Source of the DNA: Atrichornis clamosus
Lineage: Eukaryota; Chordata; Aves; Passeriformes; Menuridae
Reading direction: 5' to 3'
DNA: 64,000 nt
Assembly (NCBI GenBank): GCA_013400975.1
Contig: WBMZ01006398.1
Span: 58,156-122,155, forward strand
The position numbers were made by a program, and so were the translations under genes. The notes below the pieces were generated by a model, which searched no databases, had not been told where the DNA came from, and worked only from the letters and a program-made list of their open reading frames with translations. Position 1 is the stretch's first letter; each line of letters begins with the position of its first letter. Shown piece by piece: positions 14,001 to 26,600 of the stretch.

Positions 14001-16487
14001 CAAAGCATTTTATTTTCCAATTTAAAAGTTCATTTCAATTCCTGCACAATTGATGAAAGAATACTGCCTCTGACCTCTGAAAGCAAACACTCCTCCACAA
14101 CTAGCCATTAAAAAAAAGCCCAACAAACCAACAAAAAAACAACCCCACAAAGGACAGCTTAGGGCCTGATTTTTGTTCAGATTTCATTGTGTGAATTTAA
14201 AAAATACACACACATTTCATGGATGAAAAGAGAAAAAATGTGATAATTAAACATTCTACTTTGGCAATCAATATTCTTAAATCCATGAGTGTCAACAGTT
14301 ACAAGTTCTTTTCAACTGATACTGCAGCTTCCATCCCACTGGAAATAGCTGTCGTTATAGGTGTTTTATTGAATCATAAAAGCAGGAAAAGAGCTCTGGA
14401 GAAAAATTGATTATTTCTCTGGAAAATTGCACAGATTTCCTTTTCTTCCAAACTGAATTATACTAGCAAAACCACAACTAGCTCAAAAGAAAACCCATTG
14501 TTTGGAAGAAAACCTTGCATTTCATGTAACACCAAAGTGACACTCACCATGAGGTTTTCCAAGCAGAAAGAAAATGCACTTCCAAAGGAATGTACATTTC
14601 CTTTCTGTTGCATACAATGTATGTTCTTGCCTCTATTAAAAACATCAAAATGAACCTGGTAAATTAATGGGAAGCATTTATGCAGGCCTCACATCCCAAA
14701 GATTTTTGCAATTAGCCTACTTTCCAGGGTAGGCATGAGACAGATTATTCTTCTTTCCAACATGTCTCTACATATGCAAAACCTCACCAGAGGATCTTTC
14801 CTTTCTTCAAGCAGGCTTTCCTGGCCTCTCTACATTAGTTTGGCTATTCCAGCACTTTTAAGGCACTCCACATGTTGAAGAATAAACTGTCATTTCCCAC
14901 TTGTAATGAGATTACTCAATCCTTGGAAGCAGATTTATTAGCTACAGTTATTTCATGTCTAATCACAGCCTTGCTTTCTCTAAAGAAAATGAACAGGCAT
15001 GGATTGCATTTGAGAGCTTGGGGTCCTAAATATTTGGGTTATGTGTATGTAGACTTTACTGTATGGAAAGATACCAAAAGGAAACAATAAAAGAGGGAGG
15101 GAGGACTTTTTACAAACCTAGGCTAATAATGGACTTTCTGCACATGCTTTAGAGCTTTCACAAAGGCTGAAAACACCTTCATCATTTATTTGTCCAGAAA
15201 CTATGTCATCTGTTATGAATAAATGATGGGTGGGAACAGAAAAATGCAAAGGAGGGAATATGCTACAACAGTGGAATAAACAGGTCTTGTAGTAACTGTG
15301 TGGTGAGAGAGAGACTATGTGTGAGGTATAAACCACATTTCTACCAGACGGCATGGGCAGCTGTCCTGGAGGAGAAGGGATATGATGGGGCCCAGCTGTT
15401 AACTCTTGAACTTCCAAGTATCATTCTGACCCTAGAACCATGCAAAAGAGTGTTTTGGGAAAACTAAAATTCAGGTCATCTACGTCCTCTCCTACCCATC
15501 CTCCAGGGTGAAATTCAGAGGCAAGATCCAGCCAGAAGCTTCAGCTACAAGGGCATCTCCAGATGCAGCCCGAGGAGGGTCTTGTGAGGATTGTAGACAT
15601 TCCTAAACAGGGGAGATTTGGACCTGCAACTACTTCGTAATTTATCTAAGCCACAGCTGCCTCTCCTCTTACATTGTTTCATTATTCCCTGTTCCTTTCA
15701 ATGTCCCCTTCTTATCTTTGCTTCTACTTAGTGTTTTCCTCCAAAGTATTGCCACTGTCTCTGACATTATCACCAGTCTGAGATCTGCTGCCACTCCAGG
15801 GGTTATGTTTGTGTTGTCAAACCCATTCAGGAGTCTATCTTGTCTGTTTAGAGTAGATGCTTTTAGCAGCAAAATGCAGCTGTGATTCTTCCAGGGCTGC
15901 CTTCTAGGTTGATGTTAATGTGTAGTCATTCTCCATTGTTAACACATACATGAGCAAGGAATCAATAAACAAGAAATCAATCTTTTTTTTTTCTTCCAGT
16001 TCCAGAGTCTCCTTGGGTGTCTTATTGGATGGCTAGTGCAGTTAGATGTGAGGAAATAATAGAAAGTATCATTTTCTGACATTATTTCTTAATGTGGAAG
16101 TTCACTTTCCACCATTTCCCTTCTCTTAATAGATGTGTTGCAGTTTTTGTGAATTAGTACAAAAGGTTAAAAATCAGTTCAGAATCTCTTTCAGGCTGGG
16201 GAGAAGTAGTATATTTAAATATAGGCAAATGAACTGTAAATATTTTTTTTAACCATGGAAACCTTATTTTGGTGATGACTTCATTTCTACAGAACAGTTT
16301 AGTGATCACCTCAGTTTTCAAGGGAAGGTTATATTAACCAAAAGATCCAGGCAATGTTATTGGGATTTACAGGGCTCATTGGCTGGCGTGTCTGTCACAC
16401 AGTGTCTTTGTTGCCAAGTTCCATGAGAAAAGCCGTATAGTGCTCCACTGCTATAATAGCATACAATTATGGTGCCTGGTATATTTG
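11086..16487. other. Intergenic DNA, mostly featureless
   Basis: Apart from the old CR1 piece at about 11667-11845, I see no gene or repeat family. A moderately GC-rich segment at about 12090-12540 has a minus-strand frame with a hydrophobic stretch; it is discussed among the findings and not called as a gene. Confidence 0.5.
11667..11845 (+). mobile_element. Old CR1 LINE fragment (3' region)
   Basis: The start resembles the CR1 segment that encodes the conserved C-terminal region of the reverse-transcriptase ORF (the stretch reading like L-R-E-L-G-L-F-S-L-E). It continues through the usual 3' region, including a diverged version of the 'gacagg...aatgg' stretch. It is strongly diverged, lacks both ends and has no coding capacity. 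The call is by pattern recall, not alignment. Confidence 0.55.
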
Positions 16488-16583
16488 AGAGAATCACAGA
16501 ATGTGCTGAAGACACGCCTTAGGATCAAGTACAGCTCCTGGCCCTGTGCTGAACACCCAAGAATCACACTGTGTGTGTTGCCT
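16488..16583 (-). mobile_element. CR1 LINE 3'-end fragment, antisense
   Basis: The segment opens with GAGAATCACAGAAT, the reverse complement of the CR1 tail. It continues through a diverged antisense 3' UTR with 'ctcctggccctg' and 'cccaagaatcacac'. The same order of words occurs in the longer antisense CR1 at 52.4 kb. Only about 100 bases remain. Confidence 0.65.
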
Positions 16584-18244
16584 GCCCCCCTTGAGTTACA
16601 AAATATGAGCCAGAGGCAAATTTTGTAAAGGTAGGGAAAAAGCAAAACCTTTGTTTCAGAAGCTCTCCGAACTCAAACGGAGGAAGGGCAGTCCTTCCCC
16701 CAGCCCAGAACAAAGCCCAATATACAAAAGATTTGGGTAAGGGGTAAAGGTAAAAGAAAGAATAAAAAGATGGAAAAAAAAAAAATTCAAAAGATGGTGT
16801 CTCGCTGTCCCATAGCTCTCTATATATCCTACTCTAACAAAAAAACATAGTTTACAAAGATTCTCCAGTTAAGACACAGAATTAAAGGATCATCTTTCAG
16901 TCGTCACTCTGCGATAACATGTTCTCAACCCTGGAAAGTTATAGAGATAGGTGGCTCTATTTTGTCTAGGATATAGGGTATTACTAATCAGTGAAATGGT
17001 TCAGGAATTCTAACTTAGACTAGGCAAAAGGCATAAGCAAAAAGCAAAAAGCCTCTTGGCATCATGTGATAATATCACATTGATTTAATACATTAGTATT
17101 GAGATTAGAATTACAAATCGAAACGGAGAGAAGGGACAGTTACGAGATTTCTACCAGATCCCAACAAATTACACATTTTTGTTTTCCAAATAAAGTCCAG
17201 ACACCCAGTTCAGCACAGGTGAGGAAAGGAAGAAAGGAGCTTTTTTGCATCTTAGGAATCAGAGAAGCCTCAAGAATGCTCTATTGTGTGTGCCTGGAGC
17301 ACTGCCCTACCCTAAAGTTCAAACCTGCAGTTTTCTGAGAAGTATGCACTTTCAGAGATCTCTGGTATTTTGCCTTCTCTATCCAGAGATTGCAGTTCTG
17401 CAAAGATGCAAAACACTGTATAAGTCCACTTATGGGCTATGGCATTCCTATATGTTGAGTGCTTAACATGGTTTTGGCAATGCAGCACCTTCAAGTACCA
17501 TATTGTATAAATTTTGGGTGGCACTTTGCTTCACAAAAATTGCTGAGCACACAGTAGGAACCATGAACGTACTAAGATTATACCTAATTATGGCAGAACT
17601 TGAATTAATCTTCAGTTTTCAATAACCAGGACACTAAATATTAATTACTCCAAGGCAAACAAAATTAGCTATGGCCAATGAAAACCAGTACTGCCCTGTA
17701 GCAAGAGGAACTGGAACTGATATGCATTCATTCGAGATTCCTTTGTTCCCTTTTCTGCCCCACTAAAATTTTTCTCACCAAAAGCTCTGACATCATGCTA
17801 TTTAGTGGACCTCTGCTCAGTCACATCATGCTTGTCAGTCCCGGTTTCTTAATCCCCCTGAACCAGATACTCCTCTTCTTTTATTGTTCCCTGTGCTTGC
17901 CTATATCTTCCCTTCTGTTAATCTGCGGACCCAGGGGCTATTCTTTTGAAATACTTCCTTGTTTCCATTGTCCTGTTCTGTCAGTGTCTCTCTTATGGTG
18001 TTCCTATTCTTAGTTATATATATTCTTATCCTTAGCAATATGAATTTATCATATCTCACCACTTAGTGACATTATTGTATTACTTATTAGTATTGTGGTA
18101 AAATTGCACCAAAATTTTACTTGGTACCTTGATCAAATATCTTGAAACCTTAATATAGGTACTGTGTAAATATTCCAAAATGACTTCTAATCCAAGGAAT
18201 GTAAAACTTTAAGAAAAGAGATCACACCATAAAGCAACACAAAG
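16584..18244. other. Intergenic DNA, no gene seen
   Basis: I recognise no gene. The stretch 16,650-17,090, with purine-rich runs and several short AAAAGC-type repeats, has the texture of decayed transposon DNA. I cannot assign it to a family. Confidence 0.45.
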
Positions 18245-18373
18245 AGAGAGGGAGGAAGGGAGGGAGGGAGGGAGAGAAGGAAGGAAGGAAGGAAGGAAGG
18301 AAGGAAGGAAGGAAGGAAGGAAGGAAGGAAGGAAGGAAGGAAGGAAGGAAGGAAAGAAAGAAGGAAGGAAGGG
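18245..18373. repeat. (AAGG)n tetranucleotide microsatellite
   Basis: A GA-rich lead-in (GAGA, then GGGA units) passes into 19 uninterrupted AAGG units at 18277-18352, then a slightly broken end to 18372. The + strand is all purine throughout. The open frame on the minus strand encodes only a repeated L-P-S-F pattern and is not a gene. Confidence 0.97.
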
Positions 18374-21300
18374 CACAAGAACTGTAGTGCTACATTGCTT
18401 TATTCATTTGTCACTCTCTTCACATTAAAGGATAGCTAGCATCTTAAGTAATGGAATCTGCATTCCTTAATTTTCCCACATATCTTCTTTTCAGAGTCTC
18501 ATAACTTCTGAAAATCTCAAACTACAGCAATCAACATTAACATATCACTTCCTTCCAAAAGCCAAACTGACCAGATTGTCCCTATGCATGATTTATGGCC
18601 AAATTCTTCCACTTCCAGTATATTAAACCTAAAGGTAATGTAATTGATAGAATTACCTTTAGTTACATCCTTCAACCACCAGCTGGGAAATAAACATAGT
18701 ATGCCTCAAATCTCACAAATCTTACTTAAAATAATTTTCCATGAAGAAAAACATCCACTCTCAGAGCATGAGTTGTTTCCAACACCTACAAACTTATGAT
18801 AAAACTACTGAAAATTATCCTGCAGCTGTGATTGAGAAACTTAGTTTTCATGTTTATGAACGTGGCAGATGGGAATTCCAGAGATTTCTGAAAACAAAAT
18901 TTGACGTTTGAGTGGCAGATGTTTTGTGCACTAATGCAAAGAACATGGACTAAACTGGTGGCATGTATGCTTTTTTGATTAAACTGGAATATCAGCAACT
19001 GTAAGATACATTCTTGCTTTGGCTTTGGGTAAAAAAGGGTGATCTTATTATTTTAATTAGCAGTGACACCATGTATAAAGCAGTGAAGAGATCTGCTCTG
19101 TGCCAAAAAAACTTCATGGGGCATGGCAGGATCTGTGCTTTGAGAAATTTGAAGAGGTACAGACAGCATTAAGGCCAAAGTTTACTAAAGAAACAAGTCT
19201 ATAGGTTCATGAGATGGTGGCTACAGCTGCAAAACTAGCATGGGAACTTCCCTCTCCTTGTGCCACAAATGGCATTCCAGAGAAAAGAAAAGGCTTTTAT
19301 TCTACACTCTGAATATAACAGTGGTCTTGGAGGTGCAGAGAAGGGAATACAGGGGACATTCACACTGTTTTTCCTGTCATGGGCAGCACTCTGTATGACT
19401 GTAGATAAAAAGTCTAAAATGACTAAAATGATTTCTCAAAGTTTAGGTCATGCCAAAACTCAGCTATGACTTAGGGAAAGGTCTTACAGTGTTTTTGGGA
19501 AACCCAGCCAAGATTTCCTGGTTTCTGGGACATTGCTTAAAGCTTTTTCCAACCAGAAAGACTGAGTTGGAGCTACTCTAGCTTCTCAGTCAACAATATT
19601 TTAGTGGCTTGGGGAAGCTATGAGAGGTCTGAGAGCTCAGTGAGTGTGCAGATGATACACCTTCTCAGCGAGATGGGGTCCCTCTTCTGCATCACATAAA
19701 TGTTAAAAGTGTACAGTCAGTTCCTGGATGTTAAATAGAAAGCAGGATCTGCTCCACATCTGGGTTAGTGTCCTCACTGCCTTCCCCAAAGAACTGGCAG
19801 GAGCCACATTCTGTAGGTCATCATGCTGAGATGAGTTTGGGAAAGGATCTGCTCCACATCTGGGTTAGTGTCCTCACTGCCTTCCCCAAAGAACTGGCAG
19901 GAGCCACATTCTGTAGGTCATCATGCTGAGATGAGTTTGGGAATGTCTCAGGAACATATATCAGTCTTTTATTATTTAAAATACATGCTATAAGCTACAA
20001 TAATAATTAAAATTCTATATGTCTAATAATTTCTTCTATCTTAACTAAGCAGTATAAATATTTCAGTTTTATTAGAGCAATTCTTCGGCAAACCTACTTG
20101 TTAGAATTCCTCTGTCAGCTTATTTTTTTTTAAAAATTACTTCTGCATGCAGTTTTGAAAGGCTTGAGAAGGCTTTTGGCTTGGCATTTTTTTCCTCTAC
20201 TGTATTACTTCCAAAGATAGTTTGAAGTTCATTTTAAAATGTGATTATTTACATGTTATTCAACAGTGCAGGCCTGTTACTTGTGTCTATATAGTCACAC
20301 AGCTACAGAAGTGGAAAAAAAAAGAAACCATGGTAACACTGTTACTCAAAAATAACACAAATTGGAATAATCAGTTTACAATGGAAGAGCATTGCAGAAA
20401 TTATGCAGTTTATAAATAGGTTAGTATCCTATCTGCCAGCAGGCAGCTTTGCCCAAATCTGTCCAGATATGTGTGGCTACTATTCTTTGAGTAGCAAAAT
20501 GCTTTGAAGAGTTAAAAACCAAAAAAAGAAGAAAAGTTCTAGTATTTTATTAGTTGCAACAACAACAATGTCCTCATATTTTCTTCACTTAATCCTTATA
20601 TAAATGTTCATTTTTGAATACTTGGAAATATATTTCAGAATTACTCTTCTGACTGAAAGGCAGTGCAAGTATACTGGAAATTTTTTCAGACATTTGAGTT
20701 TTAAAGTAATATTTGTAGCTAAAACTAGTGATTTTGGAGAACTGGTTTTGGTAGAACACATTAAGAAAGTAAACAAACAGGTTAGTAAAGGCAAGAAGAT
20801 TCAATACTGTTGAGCAAGCTAATATCCTACCCCTACAATCCAATTAACAAGAATAGCAGTTCTAGTTGACAGGACAGGAAATCGCATTTAGTGGTATAAT
20901 AAGTTTTAAATTAATTAAAAATTCAAGAGGCAAAATAATGTGTGCTAGCTTGTCTGTCTGGTTAGGAGTCTTTTCCTTGTTTTCCCTCTGTTTTTCCTGT
21001 TTCCTGTACACTCCCCAGCATCATTGTTTGGAAACATTTTAATGGGATTTTAAAGACAGAATAGAGATCTCTGGCATTGAAAAGCAACATTCTTTATGTG
21101 ACAAATGTTCTTCAAGCACACCTCTTGTAACCATTTCCACACTGTATGTGTGAAAGTCGACAGCATTTTTAGAGGGAATTATTTATGCTTTTTCTATTTA
21201 GCTGCTTTTTAAAAATTTGATACGACTTCTCACTTAACCATCTAGCATCCATAAGCCTTGTGAAGTCAACTGGTAGCAGTAAGAGCTCAGCACCTTGGAA

Positions 21301-22919
21301 AGTCTTGTCTGCTAGCATATAACAACTATCCACATTTAATATAATTTTTGAATATGGGTCTGTGAGGCTCAGCATAGTGCAACAGAGGGCTCCTGGTGCC
21401 TTTAGAGGACCCACTCTCCGGTAACTCCTCTCATAATTTCTTCACACTTTTGGAGGGGGGCAGTCTACCACACGGCAGCCACTTCATCTTACCCCTCTCC
21501 TTCTACTTCCTCTTGCTCTTTATCCTCTTCTTCCTACTCCTATTCTTGTCACAGTAACAGGTTCCTGGACTGGCTGAAGAATCAAAAATCTATTTCTGTG
21601 TCAGTGATTTTCTCCTTTTTACTGCAATTGTCCCTTCCTGGACCAAGGTTTATAATTTAGTGAGTCCAAATTCAGTCTTGAGAAGAATAAATTTTGCTAG
21701 CTCGAGATCAATTAAATAGCAATTCCCCAGTTATAATTTTCTGCCTTTGCTCTGAGTAGAGGTTTTTCTCATATTTTAACTTTATATATTAATCCTAACT
21801 TTATTTTTCCCTCAAAAACATTCCTTTGGAGAACTTGTAGTTCAGCAACTGTACATAGGCAAACAGCAGAAGAGAGGGAGTTGCTAAAAACAGCAGCAGA
21901 TGCTTCCCTCTTTATCTTCAGTATAAAAAACCCTGAAAACCCAGCTGTTTGATGATAGTTCAGCATCTAAACCACAGCACTATTTAGCTTTTTTTAAGAT
22001 TTGAAATGCTGTATAAGTAGTGAGAGCAGTATATTTTTCCTTTGGCTTTGGATAATACTGGGTTTACAAAGAACTTGTGCCTATTCTGCTGTTTTCACTG
22101 GACTTTCTGCCTTCGTGTCTACTGACTGTCTTGAGATCTGACTATTACTAATATGAAGGGATTAGCTGAAAGTTTCATTTGAAATGACCTTTTTGTCTAA
22201 AGATATGACATTAGTCCTTAGAGAATGTTTTCACATATGCTCTTCAAATTACAAATTCCCAGACAATCCTCTGACATCTAAGTAATTCAAAACAATGAAT
22301 ATTGTACTTATGTTATTGAGGCACAAAATATCTTTATACTTCATCAGGAAATATTTTAAGCCAATAAACAGACAGATAGAACATTCATCATTAAGGCTGC
22401 CAATTTGTCCTCAGTTCAGATAGTTTTCAAACAAAATACTATATTGTTTTTCTGAAAAGAGAAAGAAAGGATTGTGAAATTAGATGTGAAATCTGAAATA
22501 TCTGGGAAGGAAACCAAAGTTGATTCTTCTGAAATTATGCATTAGGAGGCTTGTACAGTGGTTGTCACTGCTGCTGATATTCCTTTTCCCCTATAGGCTC
22601 AAAAATACCCTTGACCTTACTCTGAAAGAGGTTCTTTTGCTGTGACAAATGTTTTTTTAATGTTTGTTTGTTTGTTTTTCCCACTGGATTGCAACCTCAG
22701 TTCCTTTTGAGGCCCAAACTTAGTCTCTCATGTTTGGATAGTACTATTATCTTAACTCCTTTCTCGATAAGGAAGAATTTGAACTTCTGATCACTATACT
22801 CATTTGGAACTTAGTACAACACCAAGAATTGTTACACTACATTAAGTACTATAAATACTTCACCTTATCTGAAATAAGGAAAAATGTTGGCCTTAAAGAG
22901 GTAATTTGAAGTCTACTCA
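18374..22919. other. Intergenic DNA, no gene seen
   Basis: AT-rich, with no gene, RNA or recognisable LINE. It contains the exact 100-bp duplication listed separately. Confidence 0.55.
19744..19943. repeat. Exact tandem duplication, 2 x 100 bp
   Basis: Bases 19744-19843 and 19844-19943 are identical at every position by eye. The match stops exactly at both edges: 19743 is C against A at 19843, and 19844 is A against T at 19944. The unit begins AGGATCTGCTCC and ends GTTTGGGAA. No other copy is seen in the window. Either a very recent duplication or an assembly error would leave two identical copies. Confidence 0.97.
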
Positions 22920-23697
22920 TCTTCCAGAAAGTGATTCAAGACATCCAGCATGGCTTCACCAAGGACAAGTCCTGCCTGACCAAACTGGTGGGCCTCTATG
23001 ATGGACTGACTCCATCAGTGGACAGGGGAAGGGCTGAGGATGTCATTTATTTGGACTTCTGTAAAGCTTTTGACATGGTCCCTGCCAAAATCCCTCTCTC
23101 TAAATTGGAGAGCAATGAATTTGATGAGTGGGCTCTTAGATGGATAAGAAAGTAGATTGGTGGTCACAACCAGAGGGTAGCGGTCAATGGCTCAGAGTCC
23201 TGCTGGACATCAGTGGTGAGTGCTGTCCCTCAGGGGTCCATAGTGGGACCAGTGTTATTTATTACCTTCATCAGTGACATACGCAAAGGGATCGAGGGCA
23301 CCCTCAGCAGGTCTGCAGGTGACACCCAGCTGAGTGGTGCTGTTGACACACCTCAGGGATGGGATGCCATCCAGGGGGACCTGGACAAGCTTGAGAAATG
23401 AATCCATNGACAAGCTAGTGAATCCATGGGAATCTCATGAGGTTTAAAAAGATCAAGTGCAAGGTGCTGCACCTGGGTTGCAGCAACCCCTGGTATCAAT
23501 CCAGGCTGGGGGATGAACAGATGGAGAAGAGCTGTGGCTGCCCCATCCCGGAAAGTGTTTAAGGCCAGGTTCGATGAGGCTTTAAGCAACCCAGTCTAGT
23601 GGAAGGTGTCCCTGCCCATGGCAGGGGCGTTGAAATGAGATACTGTTGAAAGTCTCTGACAACCTAAACCACTCTGTGATTCTTTGATTCTATGTAG
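22920..23697 (+). mobile_element. CR1 LINE, 5'-truncated, with decayed reverse transcriptase
   Basis: CR1 non-LTR retrotransposon remnant. The first frame reads Q-H-G-F-T-K-D-K-S-C-L-T and then Y-L-D-F-C-K-A-F-D-M-V-P, both typical of the CR1 reverse-transcriptase palm. The catalytic F-A-D-D box is changed to S-A-G-D (23312-23323), and a stop interrupts the frame at about 23153. After the 'gtgctgcacctgggttg' region the element jumps to near-3' sequence, so several hundred bases of the usual body appear deleted. The 3' end is the standard tail with two TTGATTCTATG-like units, ending at about 23,697. There is an unresolved base at 23408. Confidence 0.93.
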
Positions 23698-26600
23698 TTG
23701 AAGTAAATTTCAGTCCACTTCCTTTTTTGATTTGAAATTTTTATGTCTAGTTTCCCGTTTCCTACCTTTGACAATTTAAATTGTCCCATTTCCATAGCAA
23801 TACAAAACAATGGAAAGCTGTCAGTGTACACATTGGAAAAGATGAAATAATAAAATTTTGCATGTAGTGACAGAGCTCTGAATCACTAATCAATATTAAT
23901 AGTGTTTCTCCTAAATGATGAAAAGCTCACTTCCTATGGCAGCTGGCCTAAAAATGACAGGATTGGGCAAACCCCTACACCCATGGAGAGGCCAAGGTTT
24001 CCTATTGATATCCACATATGAAAAAACAATCCCCCACTGGAAAAAAGGACAATAGAACATCTCCATACTTCTGGCTTCAATTTAAATTAATTTTTTTCTA
24101 GTTGTACAGTTTCCTGACTGCAGTTATATTTATATTTATACTCTCTTATGCATATATTGCTTTATTCTACTAAATATTTAAGCAACTGTCATAGTACAAG
24201 TTGTATTTTATGACTCTCTGTAGCAGAGATGCATAAAACTGCCATTCATTTGCTTTCTGTTAACCATTCCCAAATTTTTAGCTTTACTCTTAGCTTGTTG
24301 GCTGTCTGTTCATTAATTAATTTTAAGGAAGCATACAGAATGCTAACATCATTTTAGTTATCAAACCCAAACACTGTTTAATAACTTAAACACTTTCGTT
24401 TTCTGTCTGTTTACAGCTGATGTGTTCGGTAGAATTAACAGCAAAACACTTCCAAAGAATGTTTATAAAGACAGCATATTTGCAGTGCTAAAGGTGTTAA
24501 GACAGGCATCTTACCGTCTGTAAGATTTTTCACCAGGCAAATAGTATATTTTATGAAATTATGAATGGTTTACAGCATACTATTTTGTTTTCCATATTCT
24601 TTATCTGTTAATTTTTTGGATGACCTATGAAATCTGCTAGAATTCTGAAATAGTTGTAAAAAAAGCAATTGCCACCCAATTAAAATAAATACAAAGGCTT
24701 GTAAAATGCCAGTTCCTAATTAAGCTGTAGTCATTGGGGAGCACAGCTTGCGCTTCACTGCAGATGTGAAAGGACCCCAGAGTGCACGGGATGGTGACTC
24801 AGCCCCTGGCTGTGCCCTGTGCCATGAGTGGCTGTGAGGGCGCCAGCTGCCCTTCATCCCCTTCTGCAGATGCAGCCTCGGCTCAGGTAACCCTGGGCAG
24901 GCCTGCTCACCCCACAGGTGCTGCACCCCTGCACAGGGGGGTGCCCTCTGAGCGGTGCCCTGGCACAGGATGTGAGCACTGCTCCCCAGGCAGCCCCCAG
25001 TGGGCCTGGGACCAGACTTCTCTATCCACTCCTTGCAGGGTCAGAAAATCCAGTTTTTTGGGAGACTCCTGGCTTTTATATTCTTCAACTGTCATCGTTT
25101 TACCAGTTGAAAGATACTTGGACAAAACATTGTGACTGGCTAAATTTTGTCAAAAATAAAATGCCTCAATAGTATGATACATTTTGGCAGTTCAGATCTG
25201 AATCATCAGTAAGCAGCTGGAGTATTTATATGTTAAAGACCTGGATGTAAATTAAATTCTTCATTCAGAGCACCTTTTTTAAAACTACACTGATGTGGTT
25301 GCAGTAATCTAAAGAATGATCCAATGACTTTTAAGTAAAATAAAGAGAAACCATCAATGGTGTACTCAGCTGCTGGAAAATCATCAGCCAGCCCCAGGAA
25401 AATGCCCCAATTATCAGATTTGAACAGGTTTGGTCAGCAGGTTTGGTCAGTAATGAGCAAACCAGTACTGAGCTAAGGGTTCAGACAATATATCTAATAG
25501 TATGTGGTTTATGTTTTAGTGTTTAGGGGAAGAAAATTATTCTCTGCTAATAATTTCAATTCCATATTATATCCACACTTCTTGGATGAATCTACAAGAC
25601 GACTCAAGAAAAATGAATGCACACGTCAAAACCAGTATGTTACCTAATATTTACAGTGCATGGGTTGACTAATATTTATGACCATCTTATGAGGTATAAT
25701 TTTAACCCAGATTAATGCAAGAAATAATTTATCTGTAGGATCCTAGGGTTTGTCTGTCTCCATGAATCATGTCCAAAATCTCAAACAGCTGTATGTGTAT
25801 TTAGAAAATGTGAAGTTGTTCCTAAGATTCAGCACCTGTCTATAGCAATCTTTGTATGAAAGAACATGAGTTGGAAATTTCACACACCTATGGAAATTAA
25901 AAAGTATTTAACCTGGATTGAGTTCTGAGTTAGCACTACATTTTGGTGTGTATGAGGGAAAAATATTTTCAAGAATTCAAACAAGTTGTAAATTACTTTC
26001 CTTTGTTTTCTATATCTGTTTTTACAGAACTTATATACACGTGGAAGTTGGTTCAAATGAATATCTGGATGTTACCTCCAGCAGAAATTGCAACTGTCAA
26101 TATATTTTAAAATCACTGATAGTGAACAATTCAAAGGCAAAAATGATCAATTTTTGAAAGACAAGTTTTACACCTAGAATGTTACTCTAGTTCAGTGATT
26201 TTTGTTGTTTTCTAGTTGCTGCTTTTGTCAATATCCCTGCATTTCCATGAGTGCTGCTAAGTGTAAACAAAGGATATATTCTTAAAAGGTCACAAGGATG
26301 GAACATAAAAATCAGCCTCTCAAATGTCACTTAAATACATATAATTTTAATATTAAGATTTATACCATAACTCCTAGAGACTTGAAATGACAAATAAGCC
26401 TTATTTTCTTGTTACTAGATAAACACCCAATAAGAAACACCTCAGTGAAACCACAAAAGTTCTACAGCCTTTAATTTTCTATTGTTTTTCAGTGGCAGAA
26501 ATACGTTTTCTGGCATAAAAACTTATTCTACTTGATATTTATAAGTACTCCTAGTACATTGAAAAGCAATAAATGAACGAATACATACAAATGCTGCCTA

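Noticed and set aside
16584..17090. Possible decayed LTR or endogenous retrovirus remnant
   Set aside because: The texture is suggestive, but no paired LTRs, primer-binding site, polypurine tract with TG...CA ends or gag/pol motif could be seen.
18187..18378. Minus-strand frame with repeated L-P-S-F
   Set aside because: Translation of the AAGG microsatellite.
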